The notes beneath the pieces are model-generated. The model searched no databases. It was not told the DNA's origin and saw only the letters and a program-made list of their open reading frames with translations. Shown one piece after another: positions 54,737-61,869 of a stretch of 64,000 nt of DNA. A program made the translations under genes and the position numbers. Position 1 is the stretch's first letter. Each line of letters begins with the position of its first letter. This stretch comes from Paludibacteraceae bacterium (GTDB taxonomy: Bacteria; Bacteroidota; Bacteroidia; Bacteroidales; Paludibacteraceae): positions 1 through 64,000 of the forward strand of contig JAGCWA010000005.1 of assembly GCA_017962085.1 (NCBI GenBank). The letters run 5' to 3'.

Positions 54737-55654
54737 ATGATAGTTCAACCGAGATATTTGAAGAAGGGCGATAAGATCGCCATCGTGGCGCCTGCGGGTG
54801 CGGTGGATCCTGCGTTGATAGACGGGGCGTGTGCCCGCCTGCATAAGTGGGGCTTCGTGGCCCAGGTGGGTTTCACGGCGAAGGGTAATTGCGGACGGTT
54901 CTCCGCATCGGACGAGGATCGTTTGCTGGATTTGCAGCTGGCGATGGACGACCCCGCCGTCTCGGCTATCCTCTGCGCACGTGGCGGATATGGTTGCATG
55001 CGCATCGTGGACCAGCTGGACTTCACGAAGTTCGCCCAGTCACCGAAGTGGCTGATCGGTTTTAGCGACGTGACCGCCCTGCACGCCTCTTTCCATCAGC
55101 ATGGCTATGCTTCGGTTCATGGAGTGATGGCAAAGGCCATCTCCTCCAATAGCAAATCCGCCACTGCCCTCCGCGACCTGCTGAAGGGCAAACGTGTGGA
55201 GTGCGCCGTGGAGGCTTCTCCGCTGAATAGGTTGGGGGAGGTCCATGCCCCTGTCTTCGGTGGCAACCTCTCCTTGCTCTACGCCCTGCGTGGCACGCCT
55301 TACGACGTGGATATGCGGGGAAAGATCCTCTTTATCGAGGACCTGAGCGAGCGGCTCTACCATATCGACCGTATGATGAATAACCTGCGCCTGGGTGGTG
55401 TGCTCAAGGACTTGGCCGGACTGGTGGTCGGTTGTTTCTCCGACATCCCTGAGGATCCGACGCTGGTCTCCGCGGAGAAGGTGATCCGTGAAGCGGTGGC
55501 AGAGTATGACTATCCAGTCCTTTTTGGTGTGCCGGTCGGACATGAAGGGTATAACTGCCCGATCCTGGAGGGCGCCGAATATAAGCTCTCCGTCACGAAG
55601 GAGGGCGGTTCTTGGTCTATATATAATCCGACGAAGGATAATAAGCGGAAATGA
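54737..55654 (+). CDS. ldcA: LD-carboxypeptidase (peptidase S66)
   Basis: Removes the terminal D-Ala from tetrapeptide muropeptides during cell-wall recycling. 305 residues: MIVQPRYLKKGDKIAIVAPAGAVD start, CARGGYGCMRIVDQLD, nucleophile Ser in GFSDVTAL (near 110), GGNLSLLYAL, catalytic Glu in LFIEDLSERLYHIDRM and His in VPVGHEGYNCPI (near 270). No signal peptide, so cytoplasmic. Confidence 0.93.
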   Translation: MIVQPRYLKKGDKIAIVAPAGAVDPALIDGACARLHKWGFVAQVGFTAKGNCGRFSASDEDRLLDLQLAMDDPAVSAILCARGGYGCMRIVDQLDFTKFAQSPKWLIGFSDVTALHASFHQHGYASVHGVMAKAISSNSKSATALRDLLKGKRVECAVEASPLNRLGEVHAPVFGGNLSLLYALRGTPYDVDMRGKILFIEDLSERLYHIDRMMNNLRLGGVLKDLAGLVVGCFSDIPEDPTLVSAEKVIREAVAEYDYPVLFGVPVGHEGYNCPILEGAEYKLSVTKEGGSWSIYNPTKDNKRK

Positions 55655-55702
55655 ATTCCGTTACATTGGTAGATTTGTTTATCTTTGTGGAAAAGTTGAT
55701 GT

Positions 55703-56377
55703 ATGAAACGTATATTTAGTCTGATATTGCTCTCCCTCGCCCCTTTGTTGGCGAGCGCCCAGTGGGAATTCGGTGTTGATTTGGGGGCTTCCATCTCCCG
55801 CTCCAACAGGGCGGACGAGCCTAATTTCCTCATGAAGAACGCTATTTCTTTCCTACCTGAGTTCAGGGCCTCCTATTCGTTCGCACCCAATTGGTACTTG
55901 GGCTTCGGGGCGGCGCACGTCACCAAGTGCTACAGGCTCGAACCTACCGACGAGTGGGAGGGTGAGGCTCCAAGCACATGTCGTTTCCGCTACTTTTCTT
56001 TGCCTGTCTTGCTGACGTATCGTTTCCCTATCTCGGACTTCTGGTTGGGTTTCACCTACGGCATACAGGGGGATTTCTTCCTTAGCCAGAAAACGCCTAC
56101 CATGTTCTATAATGGCGAGGAGCATCGCAGGTATGAGTTGGATAACAAGGAGATGAACCAATGCTTCGGCATGTCGCTCGGCACTGAGTTTGGATATAAC
56201 CTTAATGAGAACTGGAAACTGTTGCTCTCCTACCGTTACGCCTTCGATTTGGTGAATGCGGACGAGCGGGCTTTCCATGGCAGATTCCGTTGCAATACGA
56301 TCTCTTTGGGCTTCAGGTATGTGTTGGGCGGTGCGACGTTGGTGGAGTCGTATGATGCGTTGTCGGCGGCAGAGTAG
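55703..56377 (+). CDS. Outer-membrane beta-barrel protein
   Basis: 224 residues with signal peptide MKRIFSLILLSLAPLLASAQ, then alternating hydrophobic/aromatic strands (FRASYSFAPNWYLGFGAAHV, LSYRYAFDLVNADERAFHG, TISLGFRYVLGG) typical of 8-10 strand porin-like proteins. The last strand is followed by a short tail (ATLVESYDALSAAE), unusual for a barrel that should end in an aromatic residue. A TATCTTTG box lies at 55680-55687. Role unknown. Confidence 0.8.
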   Translation: MKRIFSLILLSLAPLLASAQWEFGVDLGASISRSNRADEPNFLMKNAISFLPEFRASYSFAPNWYLGFGAAHVTKCYRLEPTDEWEGEAPSTCRFRYFSLPVLLTYRFPISDFWLGFTYGIQGDFFLSQKTPTMFYNGEEHRRYELDNKEMNQCFGMSLGTEFGYNLNENWKLLLSYRYAFDLVNADERAFHGRFRCNTISLGFRYVLGGATLVESYDALSAAE

Positions 56378-56380
56378 AGA

Positions 56381-56415
56381 CAATTAAGAATTAAGAATTA
56401 AGAATTTTGAATTGG
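56381..56415. repeat. AT-rich AATTAAGAATTAAG intergenic repeat
   Basis: Three overlapping copies of aattaagaatt, then aattttgaatt; the same family as at 6545-6592. Confidence 0.6.
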
Positions 56416-56489
56416 GCGTTCGATTTCACGTCCGTTGATTGTAGACGATGTGTACATCGTCTCTTCGTGTATGTATGTTGTTTGTTCGT

Positions 56490-56872
56490 GCATGACCCAG
56501 GTTGTTACCCTGGGCTAGGTAATGAAAGGCCCTTTCAGGGTGGACGTGTGGCGCATCCATTGGGCATTTGTTATATACCCGCATATGACGGTGTCGGAAT
56601 GCCCCGTAGGGGCACCCCTTTATATAGCCCAGGGCAACACCCTGGGTGGATGGCATGTTATAGGGGAAATGCGCCCTGTAAGGGGCAAAAGGTTTTGTTT
56701 AGGGAAAGCCCTTTCATGGCGGACGTGTGGCGCATCCATTGGGCATTTGTTATATACCCGCATATGACGGTGCTGGAATGCCCCGTAGGGGCACCCCTTT
56801 ATATAGCCCAGGGCAACACCTTGGGTGGATGGCATGTTATAGGGGAAGTGCGCCCTGTAAGGGCAAAAGGTT
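56490..56872. repeat. REP-like repeat array left of the RAYT gene
   Basis: Two tandem units of 179 bp (ggacgtgtggcgcatccatt at 56542 and 56721). Each joins hairpins of the types gccctttcagggt, gccccgtaggggc and tagcccagggcaacaccctggg. The array starts with cccaggttgttaccctggg. Confidence 0.85.
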
Positions 56873-56989
56873 TAGTTGAAGGAAATACGAAAACATACCG
56901 CTCGTGAATTCTACCCCCCCAACCCGTTGATGCTACTGTTTCGTTTGACGCTACGACATATGCGTTAGGACATCGTCTATGTGACGTTT

Positions 56990-57445
56990 TCAATCTGAAA
57001 ACAGATACTGTTCATTATATTCAATGCGATATAATTCTAGGAATCGCAAATATTCTTCCCTAAAAGATAGACTTTGATGATGCATTCTTTGGTTTCGTAC
57101 ATACTCAATCGTTTTATCTATAACGGATTGACTGACGGAGAAAGCTCCATACCCGCCTTGCCATGCGAAGTCCTTGTACCGCAAAGATGTTGTTTTTATC
57201 CATCGACTGCTCTTTCGCTTCACTTCCTCCACGAGGTGTGCAACACTCTCTTTTCGCGACATTGAACATACTATGTGGACATGATCACCCACTCCACCAA
57301 CCTGAATGGCAAAGCATCCGGTGGAATCTACTAATCGTCTGATGTATGAATGAACTCGTTTAAGATCCGCATCGTTGATGTTTGGACTACTTGTTTTAAC
57401 GTGGAAAACAATGTGCAGATAAATTTTACATAATGACTGGGACAT
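56990..57445 (-). mobile_element. REP-associated tyrosine transposase (RAYT, IS200/Y1-like)
   Basis: 151 residues, starting at MSQSLCKIYLHIVFHVK. The HUH metal motif is GDHVHIV (about 58-64), and the catalytic Tyr lies in the C-terminal helix IEYVRNQRMHHQ, the usual Y-(I/V)-x-N-Q pattern of this family. It nicks and rejoins single-stranded DNA. RAYTs are single-copy host genes thought to have spread short palindromic repeats; here the palindromic arrays lie on both sides, within about 120 and 180 bases. The longer frame to 57484 adds 13 residues without homology. The gene is AT-richer than the repeats. Confidence 0.88.
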
Positions 57446-57484
57446 GATATAATTTTTTTTGCCCTTATATGGTGCGTTTAACAT

Positions 57485-57620
57485 CCATTTGTTTCCACCT
57501 GGATTGGTTTATTATTTTCTTTTGCAGGTGGACTTTATGTGCAAAAATAACGCTTTTTATATTATATTCCAAATGATTTTAATGTGATTTTTACATTTTT
57601 AATGATTGTTTATGGGGGGG
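57485..57620. other. AT-rich spacer upstream of the RAYT gene
   Basis: No gene seen; probably the RAYT promoter region. It ends in a run of nine G before the right-hand repeat array. Confidence 0.4.
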
Positions 57621-57623
57621 GGT

Positions 57624-58125
57624 ATGCCCTTACAGGGCGTTCGTTCGTTAATTGTTCGTGCGTGACCCAGGGTGTTGCCCTGGGCTAGGTAATGAAATGC
57701 CCTTTCAGGGCAGACGTGTGGCGCATTTATTGGGTATTTGTTATATACCCGCATATGACGGTGCCGAAATGCCCCGTATTGTCCTTATGCCCTTACAGGG
57801 CGTTCGTTCGTTAATTGTTCGTGCGTGACCCAGGGTGTTGCCCTGGGCTAGGTAATGAAATGCCCTTACAGGGCAGACATGTGGTGCATCCATTGGGCAT
57901 TTGTTATATACCCGCATATGACGGTGTCGGAATGCCCCGTAGGGGCACCCCTTTATATAGCCCAGGGCAACACCCTGGGTGGATGGCATGTTATAGGGGA
58001 AATGCGCCCTGAAGGGGCAAAAGGTTTTGTTTAGGGAAAGCCCTTTCAGGGCGGACGTGTAGCGCATTTATTGGTATTTGCCACATTCGCACGTGATGAT
58101 GCCGAAATGCCCCGTAGGGGCAACA
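57624..58125. repeat. REP-like repeat array right of the RAYT gene
   Basis: Units begin at 57629 and 57790 (gcccttacagggcgttcgtt), 161 bp apart; the first is cut short after gccccgta. A third, diverged piece runs 58031-58125. Modules are in the same orientation as in the left array. Confidence 0.85.
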
Positions 58126-58165
58126 CATTTTTCTTCCACCTACCTCTCCATTCTCCATTTTTTTA

Positions 58166-58173
58166 TATCTTTG
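58166..58173 (+). promoter_or_regulatory. Promoter -7 box before the methyltransferase leader RNA
   Basis: TATCTTTG. No good -33 is visible. A start near 58180 would give a leader of about 310 bases. Confidence 0.55.
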
Positions 58174-58259
58174 AACGTTTAATAAAATTTTTTTTACGAA
58201 ACAGACAGTAGGAAGTTTTAAATATTAACATACAGCATTAGCTATTATTCTTGTCCAAA

Positions 58260-58488
58260 TCAAAAGCCTGCAAACTGATGATTTAGAATTATCGGATATA
58301 CGCTAATCCACGGGAAGCCATGCGCTCTCGTATCACTGCTTAGAGTTGATGCTCATACCGTTAAGGTGTGGGCTAATCTAGCAGTGATGCGGGGTTCTTG
58401 CAGGCTCCTCGTGGACAAGATGGAAAGGCTCACACCTTTCTTTTGCCCGATTGTGAGATTGATAGTGATGCGCAAACTATCAATCAGT
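58260..58488 (+). ncRNA. Candidate structured leader RNA with alternative pairings
   Basis: Outer stem agcctgcaa/ttgcaggct (58265-58273 with 58398-58406) encloses a long stem (58328-58343 with 58377-58392; core atcactgct/agcagtgat). The loop of that stem, aaggtgtgggc (58363-58373), can pair over 11 bases with gctcacacctt (58428-58438), outside the outer stem: a pseudoknot. Part of the latter, ctcaca (58429-58434), can instead pair with tgtgag (58452-58457). A hairpin ttgatagt/actatcaa (58459-58466 with 58476-58483) ends 5 bases before the start codon. I do not recognise the fold as a known class. Confidence 0.6.
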
Positions 58489-59559
58489 ATGGCAGGAAAT
58501 AAGAATCTCAATCAGGCTAAAATTGCCAAGAAAGATGAATTTTATACGCAACTTGTTGACATTGAAAACGAATTGAAGCACTACAAACAACACTTCAAGG
58601 ATAAAGTGGTGCTCTGTAACTGTGATGACCCTCGCATCAGCAATTTCTTTCACTATTTCAGCTACAATTTCGAGCAATTAGGCTTGAAGAAACTTATTAC
58701 TACTTGCTATAAAAGTCAAGAGCGTGATTTGTTTAGTCAAAACAACTCAGAGCGTGCCATTTGGCTTGAATATACGGGTGACCATAACGGCAATCGTGTA
58801 CCAGACCCTGAAGAAATAGGCATCAACTATCTTAAGGGTGATGGTGATTTCCGCTCACAGGAATGCATCGAACTGTTAAAGCAAGCGGATATTGTAGTGA
58901 CCAACCCTCCTTTTTCGCTGTTTAGAGAGTACGTGGCACAATTGATGAAATACAACAAGAAATTTGTGATTATTGGAAATCAGAATGCATTACACTATAA
59001 GGAAATTTTTCCGTTAATAAAGGATAATCTGCTTTGGATTGGGTACAATTCCCCTAAGCTATTTCAGATACCATACGATTTTGAAAGCAAATCGATAAAA
59101 ATTCGAGAAGGTATTCGTTATCAACAGTTTGGAAACATAATCTGGTATACAAATCTTGATATAGCAAAGCGTCATGAAGAATTAATTCTCTATAAATCAT
59201 ACAATTCTGAAGAGTATCCTTGTTATGAAAATTTTGATGCTATAGATATTACTGCTGTAAATGAAATTCCTTATGACTTTTATGGAGTAATGGGAGTTCC
59301 AGATTCATTTCTCGAACAATATAATCCAGAACAATTTGAATTGATAGGTGTAGGAAGTGGAACAATGGCGGCAAGTATTGGCGTGAAGAAAAATTATAGA
59401 GGCAGAACTGACATAGCATTAAACATCAATGGTGAGCATAAATGTCCATATTCTCGTATCCTCATCCGTCGTCGTCAGCCAAACAAAAAAGAATACCCAC
59501 TATTCGACCAACAACCGAACATGGCGGCAGAAGGCACGGAAGAGTATGGAAAGAAGTGA
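58489..59559 (+). CDS. EcoRI-family adenine-specific DNA methyltransferase, orphan
   Basis: 356 residues. The start MAGNKNLNQAKIAKKDEFYTQ and the body match EcoRI-type N6-adenine methyltransferases: DEFYTQLVDIENEL, FKDKVVLCNCDDPRISNFFHYF, catalytic motif IV NPPFS near 140, VIIGNQNALHYKEIFPLI. Likely target GAATTC, by family only. The frame is open from 58366, but that extension is the structured leader; the family start is at 58489. No endonuclease of the EcoRI type lies beside it, so it is orphan or works with the HNH gene at 60647. The gene is clearly AT-richer than the housekeeping genes, a sign of transfer. Confidence 0.9.
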   Translation: MAGNKNLNQAKIAKKDEFYTQLVDIENELKHYKQHFKDKVVLCNCDDPRISNFFHYFSYNFEQLGLKKLITTCYKSQERDLFSQNNSERAIWLEYTGDHNGNRVPDPEEIGINYLKGDGDFRSQECIELLKQADIVVTNPPFSLFREYVAQLMKYNKKFVIIGNQNALHYKEIFPLIKDNLLWIGYNSPKLFQIPYDFESKSIKIREGIRYQQFGNIIWYTNLDIAKRHEELILYKSYNSEEYPCYENFDAIDITAVNEIPYDFYGVMGVPDSFLEQYNPEQFELIGVGSGTMAASIGVKKNYRGRTDIALNINGEHKCPYSRILIRRRQPNKKEYPLFDQQPNMAAEGTEEYGKK

Positions 59560-59668
59560 TATTATTCCGAAAAATCACATAATCGGAATAATATAACGGT
59601 GATTTTGGTGAAAATCGGAATAATATAATACCTTTGTAGTGGTTTTATATCATAAATCGGAATAATAT
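59559..59668 (+). promoter_or_regulatory. Operator-like repeats at the fic promoter
   Basis: TCGGAATAATAT occurs at 59583-59594, 59615-59626 and 59657-59668, with a perfect inverted copy at 59559-59570 that overlaps the methyltransferase stop codon. Copy 2 sits between the -33 and -7 boxes of fic; copy 3 overlaps the fic start codon. The first pair is also a 12-bp palindrome with a 12-base loop. Confidence 0.8.
59604..59636 (+). promoter_or_regulatory. fic promoter
   Basis: TTTG at 59604-59607 and TACCTTTG at 59629-59636, spacer 21; start codon 30 bases later. Confidence 0.8.
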
Positions 59669-60596
59669 GGAAGGTTATATGAAAATCACAGAAGCGGCTG
59701 AAAGGTGGGGGCTATCCTCCCGCCGCATAAGGGTATTATGCTCCGATGGCAGAATCCCGGGCGTAATCCGCAAGGGAAATCTCTATTACATTCCTGCTAA
59801 TGCCACACAACCTGTGGACGCACGATCTTATAGCAAACGGGCAGACAAGAAAGTGTACACGCCACTACTGATGGAGGTGGATGCGCTGCAAAAAAAATTG
59901 GCAGACATGCGACCTCTCTCCCCTGCGGAAGTGGAAGCACTCAGAGAGGTCTTCGTGGTGGAACATACCTACAACAGTAATGCTATTGAGGGAAACACCC
60001 TTACCTTGCAAGAGACTGCCATGGTGCTGCAGGGAATGACCATCGACCGAAAACCTTTGAAAGACCACCTTGAGGCTGTGGGTTACAAGGAGGCTTTCGA
60101 GGCAATGGAGGAACTGACAAAGCAAAAACGTCCTTTGTCAGAGTACGACATACATTGCATCCATTCGCTGGTGCTTGCCCACCGACACGAGGATGCGGGA
60201 CGATACAGAAGAGTGCCCGTCCGTATAGCTGGCGCTCTGACCGAACCCGTACAACCCTACTTGATTCAACCCAAAATGGAAGAATTAATCACCGACATGG
60301 AGGAAAAGTATGGCAAGTTGCATATCGCTGAGCAAGTGTCGCTTTTCCATCTACGGTTCGAAAGCATACACCCCTTCATTGACGGCAACGGACGCACTGG
60401 TCGTCTGCTTATGAACCTGCAACTCATCCGAGCAGGCTATCCGCCTGTGAATATAAAGTTCGCCGACCGTCGCCGCTACTACGAGGCATTCGATAGTTTC
60501 GCACGAAGTGGGTCGCCCGACGATATGATAACACTCGTGGCGGAATATCTCAGGGAAAGGCTTAACGCAGTGCTGGAGATACAGAATAGCATTTAA
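59667..60596 (+). CDS. Fic-family protein with N-terminal DNA-binding domain
   Basis: 309 residues. Residues 5-50 are a MerR/excisionase-like helix-turn-helix (ITEAAERWGLSSRRIRVLCSDGRIPG). A linker and the inhibitory helix motif SNAIEGN (about 103-109) follow, then the Fic core with HPFIDGNGRTGR (about 234-245) complete for AMP transfer to a protein hydroxyl. The S-x-x-x-E-G-N motif before the core marks the self-inhibited class in which Glu blocks ATP. The target is unknown. Repeated sites over its own promoter suggest that its N-terminal domain represses fic. It lies between the methyltransferase and the HNH gene, all on the same strand. GC content is higher than that of the methyltransferase. 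Confidence 0.9.
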   Translation: MEGYMKITEAAERWGLSSRRIRVLCSDGRIPGVIRKGNLYYIPANATQPVDARSYSKRADKKVYTPLLMEVDALQKKLADMRPLSPAEVEALREVFVVEHTYNSNAIEGNTLTLQETAMVLQGMTIDRKPLKDHLEAVGYKEAFEAMEELTKQKRPLSEYDIHCIHSLVLAHRHEDAGRYRRVPVRIAGALTEPVQPYLIQPKMEELITDMEEKYGKLHIAEQVSLFHLRFESIHPFIDGNGRTGRLLMNLQLIRAGYPPVNIKFADRRRYYEAFDSFARSGSPDDMITLVAEYLRERLNAVLEIQNSI

Positions 60597-60646
60597 TAGA
60601 GTTGAACTAAAATATTATTTCAATTACGATATAAAACCCAAGCTAT

Positions 60647-61729
60647 ATGGAAATCAAATTGCATAAAATAACAGTCCGCGACCTGACCAATGGGTATGCG
60701 GACAATGCGGAACAAGGTGTGAAGGCTTTTGGCGGCAAGCTGGATGTGCGTCCGCCTTACCAACGGGAGTTCGTCTATGGCGATAAACAACGTGCCGCCG
60801 TTATCGACACCCTCACGCAGGGCTTTCCCCTCAATGTGATGTACTGGGCGACACGCGACGATGGCACGTTCGAGATCATCGACGGACAACAACGTACCAT
60901 CTCCATCTGCCAATATGTGAACGGCGACTTCGCCTATCTCTTCAAGTATTTCCATAACCTGCAGGAAGACGAAAAGGAGCAGATTCTCAATTACGAATTG
61001 CAAGTGTATATCTGTAGTGGCACCGACAGCGAGAAACTGAAATGGTTCGAGACCATCAACATAGCGGGCGAGAAACTGACCGAGCAGGAGCTGCGCAATG
61101 CGGTCTATGCTGGCAGTTGGGTGAGTGATGCAAAGCGTTATTTCAGCAAAAGCAACTGTGCTGCTTACGGGTTGGCGAGCAAGTACGTGAGCGGTTCGCC
61201 CATCCGCCAAGACTACCTCGAAACAGCCATCCGCTGGATCTCCAAAGGGAACATCGAGGTCTATATGGGCAACCACCAGCACGACCCTAACGCAGTCGCA
61301 CTCTGGAATCACTTCAGCAGTGTCATCAACTGGGTGAAGGCCCTCTTCCCCAAATACCGCAAAGAGATGAAGGGCGTGGATTGGGGAACGCTGTACGAAA
61401 AATTCAAGGAGCAGTCGTTGGATGCTACTGCGTTGGAAGAAAAGGTAACGAAACTGATGATGGACAGTGATGTGCAGAAAAAGTCGGGCATCTACGCCTA
61501 CGTATTAGACGGCGACGAGCACCACCTGGGCATCCGTGCCTTCGACGACAACACGAAACGAGAGGTCTATGAGCGTCAGCAAGGCATCTGCAAAATCTGT
61601 GGCAAGCATTTCGACATAGAGCAAATGGAGGCCGACCACATCACCCCATGGAAAGAGGGCGGTCGCACCATCGCCGAGAATTGCCAGATGTTGTGTAGGG
61701 AATGTAATCGACGGAAGAGTGATAAATGA
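60647..61729 (+). CDS. DUF262 domain protein with C-terminal HNH nuclease
   Basis: 360 residues. The N-terminal DUF262 (ParB/GmrS-like) domain has QREFVYGDKQRAAVIDTLTQGFPL and the nucleotide-binding DGQQRTIS (about 79-86). A helical middle follows, then a C-terminal HNH (about 310-358) with CKICG, EADHITPWKEGG and CQMLCRECN: two Cys pairs and the His/Asn residues of a zinc-held HNH. DUF262-nuclease proteins such as GmrSD and BrxU restrict phage with modified DNA; that role is inferred. It starts 50 bases after fic. A copy of its last 40 bases reappears at 63962. Confidence 0.9.
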   Translation: MEIKLHKITVRDLTNGYADNAEQGVKAFGGKLDVRPPYQREFVYGDKQRAAVIDTLTQGFPLNVMYWATRDDGTFEIIDGQQRTISICQYVNGDFAYLFKYFHNLQEDEKEQILNYELQVYICSGTDSEKLKWFETINIAGEKLTEQELRNAVYAGSWVSDAKRYFSKSNCAAYGLASKYVSGSPIRQDYLETAIRWISKGNIEVYMGNHQHDPNAVALWNHFSSVINWVKALFPKYRKEMKGVDWGTLYEKFKEQSLDATALEEKVTKLMMDSDVQKKSGIYAYVLDGDEHHLGIRAFDDNTKREVYERQQGICKICGKHFDIEQMEADHITPWKEGGRTIAENCQMLCRECNRRKSDK

Positions 61730-61740
61730 TAGATAAAACA

Positions 61741-61772
61741 GTCGCCACGCATTCTCGATGAATCGTGGCGAC
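61741..61772 (+). terminator. Hairpin after the HNH gene
   Basis: Nine-pair stem gtcgccacg/cgtggcgac (61741-61749 with 61764-61772) with inner pairs attc/gaat. No strong T-run follows, so termination is likely but not certain. Confidence 0.5.
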
Positions 61773-61869
61773 CACTCTCGTTTATAGAAGCATAGATTTT
61801 TCCTAGTGTGATTCCGTATGTTTATTACTGAGATTTATTCTGTAAATTTATTAACTAAGAGTTAGACCA

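Noticed and set aside
57741-58067. Minus-strand frame giving a small 'protein' with ALGYIKGCPYG-type text (also 56426-56835 and 25691-26085)
   Set aside because: These are translations of the REP-like palindromes. Open frames arise because the repeats lack stops; similar spurious proteins are often annotated.
56490-58125. CRISPR array
   Set aside because: Units are 161-179 bp with internal hairpins, copies differ in length, there are no short regular spacers and no cas genes are present.
58265-58406. Retron msr/msd RNA
   Set aside because: Flanking inverted repeats and a long inner hairpin fit loosely, but no reverse transcriptase gene is present; the next gene is a DNA methyltransferase.
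58174-58488. Guide RNA of an IscB/TnpB-type nuclease, or a group I/II intron
   Set aside because: No IscB or TnpB gene is near, the HNH protein at 60647 is of the DUF262 type, and I found no intron core or domain V motif.
58366-58488. N-terminal extension of the methyltransferase (41 residues)
   Set aside because: The family begins at the MAGNKNLNQAKIAKKDEFYTQ type of start. The extension coincides with the paired segments of the leader RNA and has a Cys/Arg-rich, unconserved translation.
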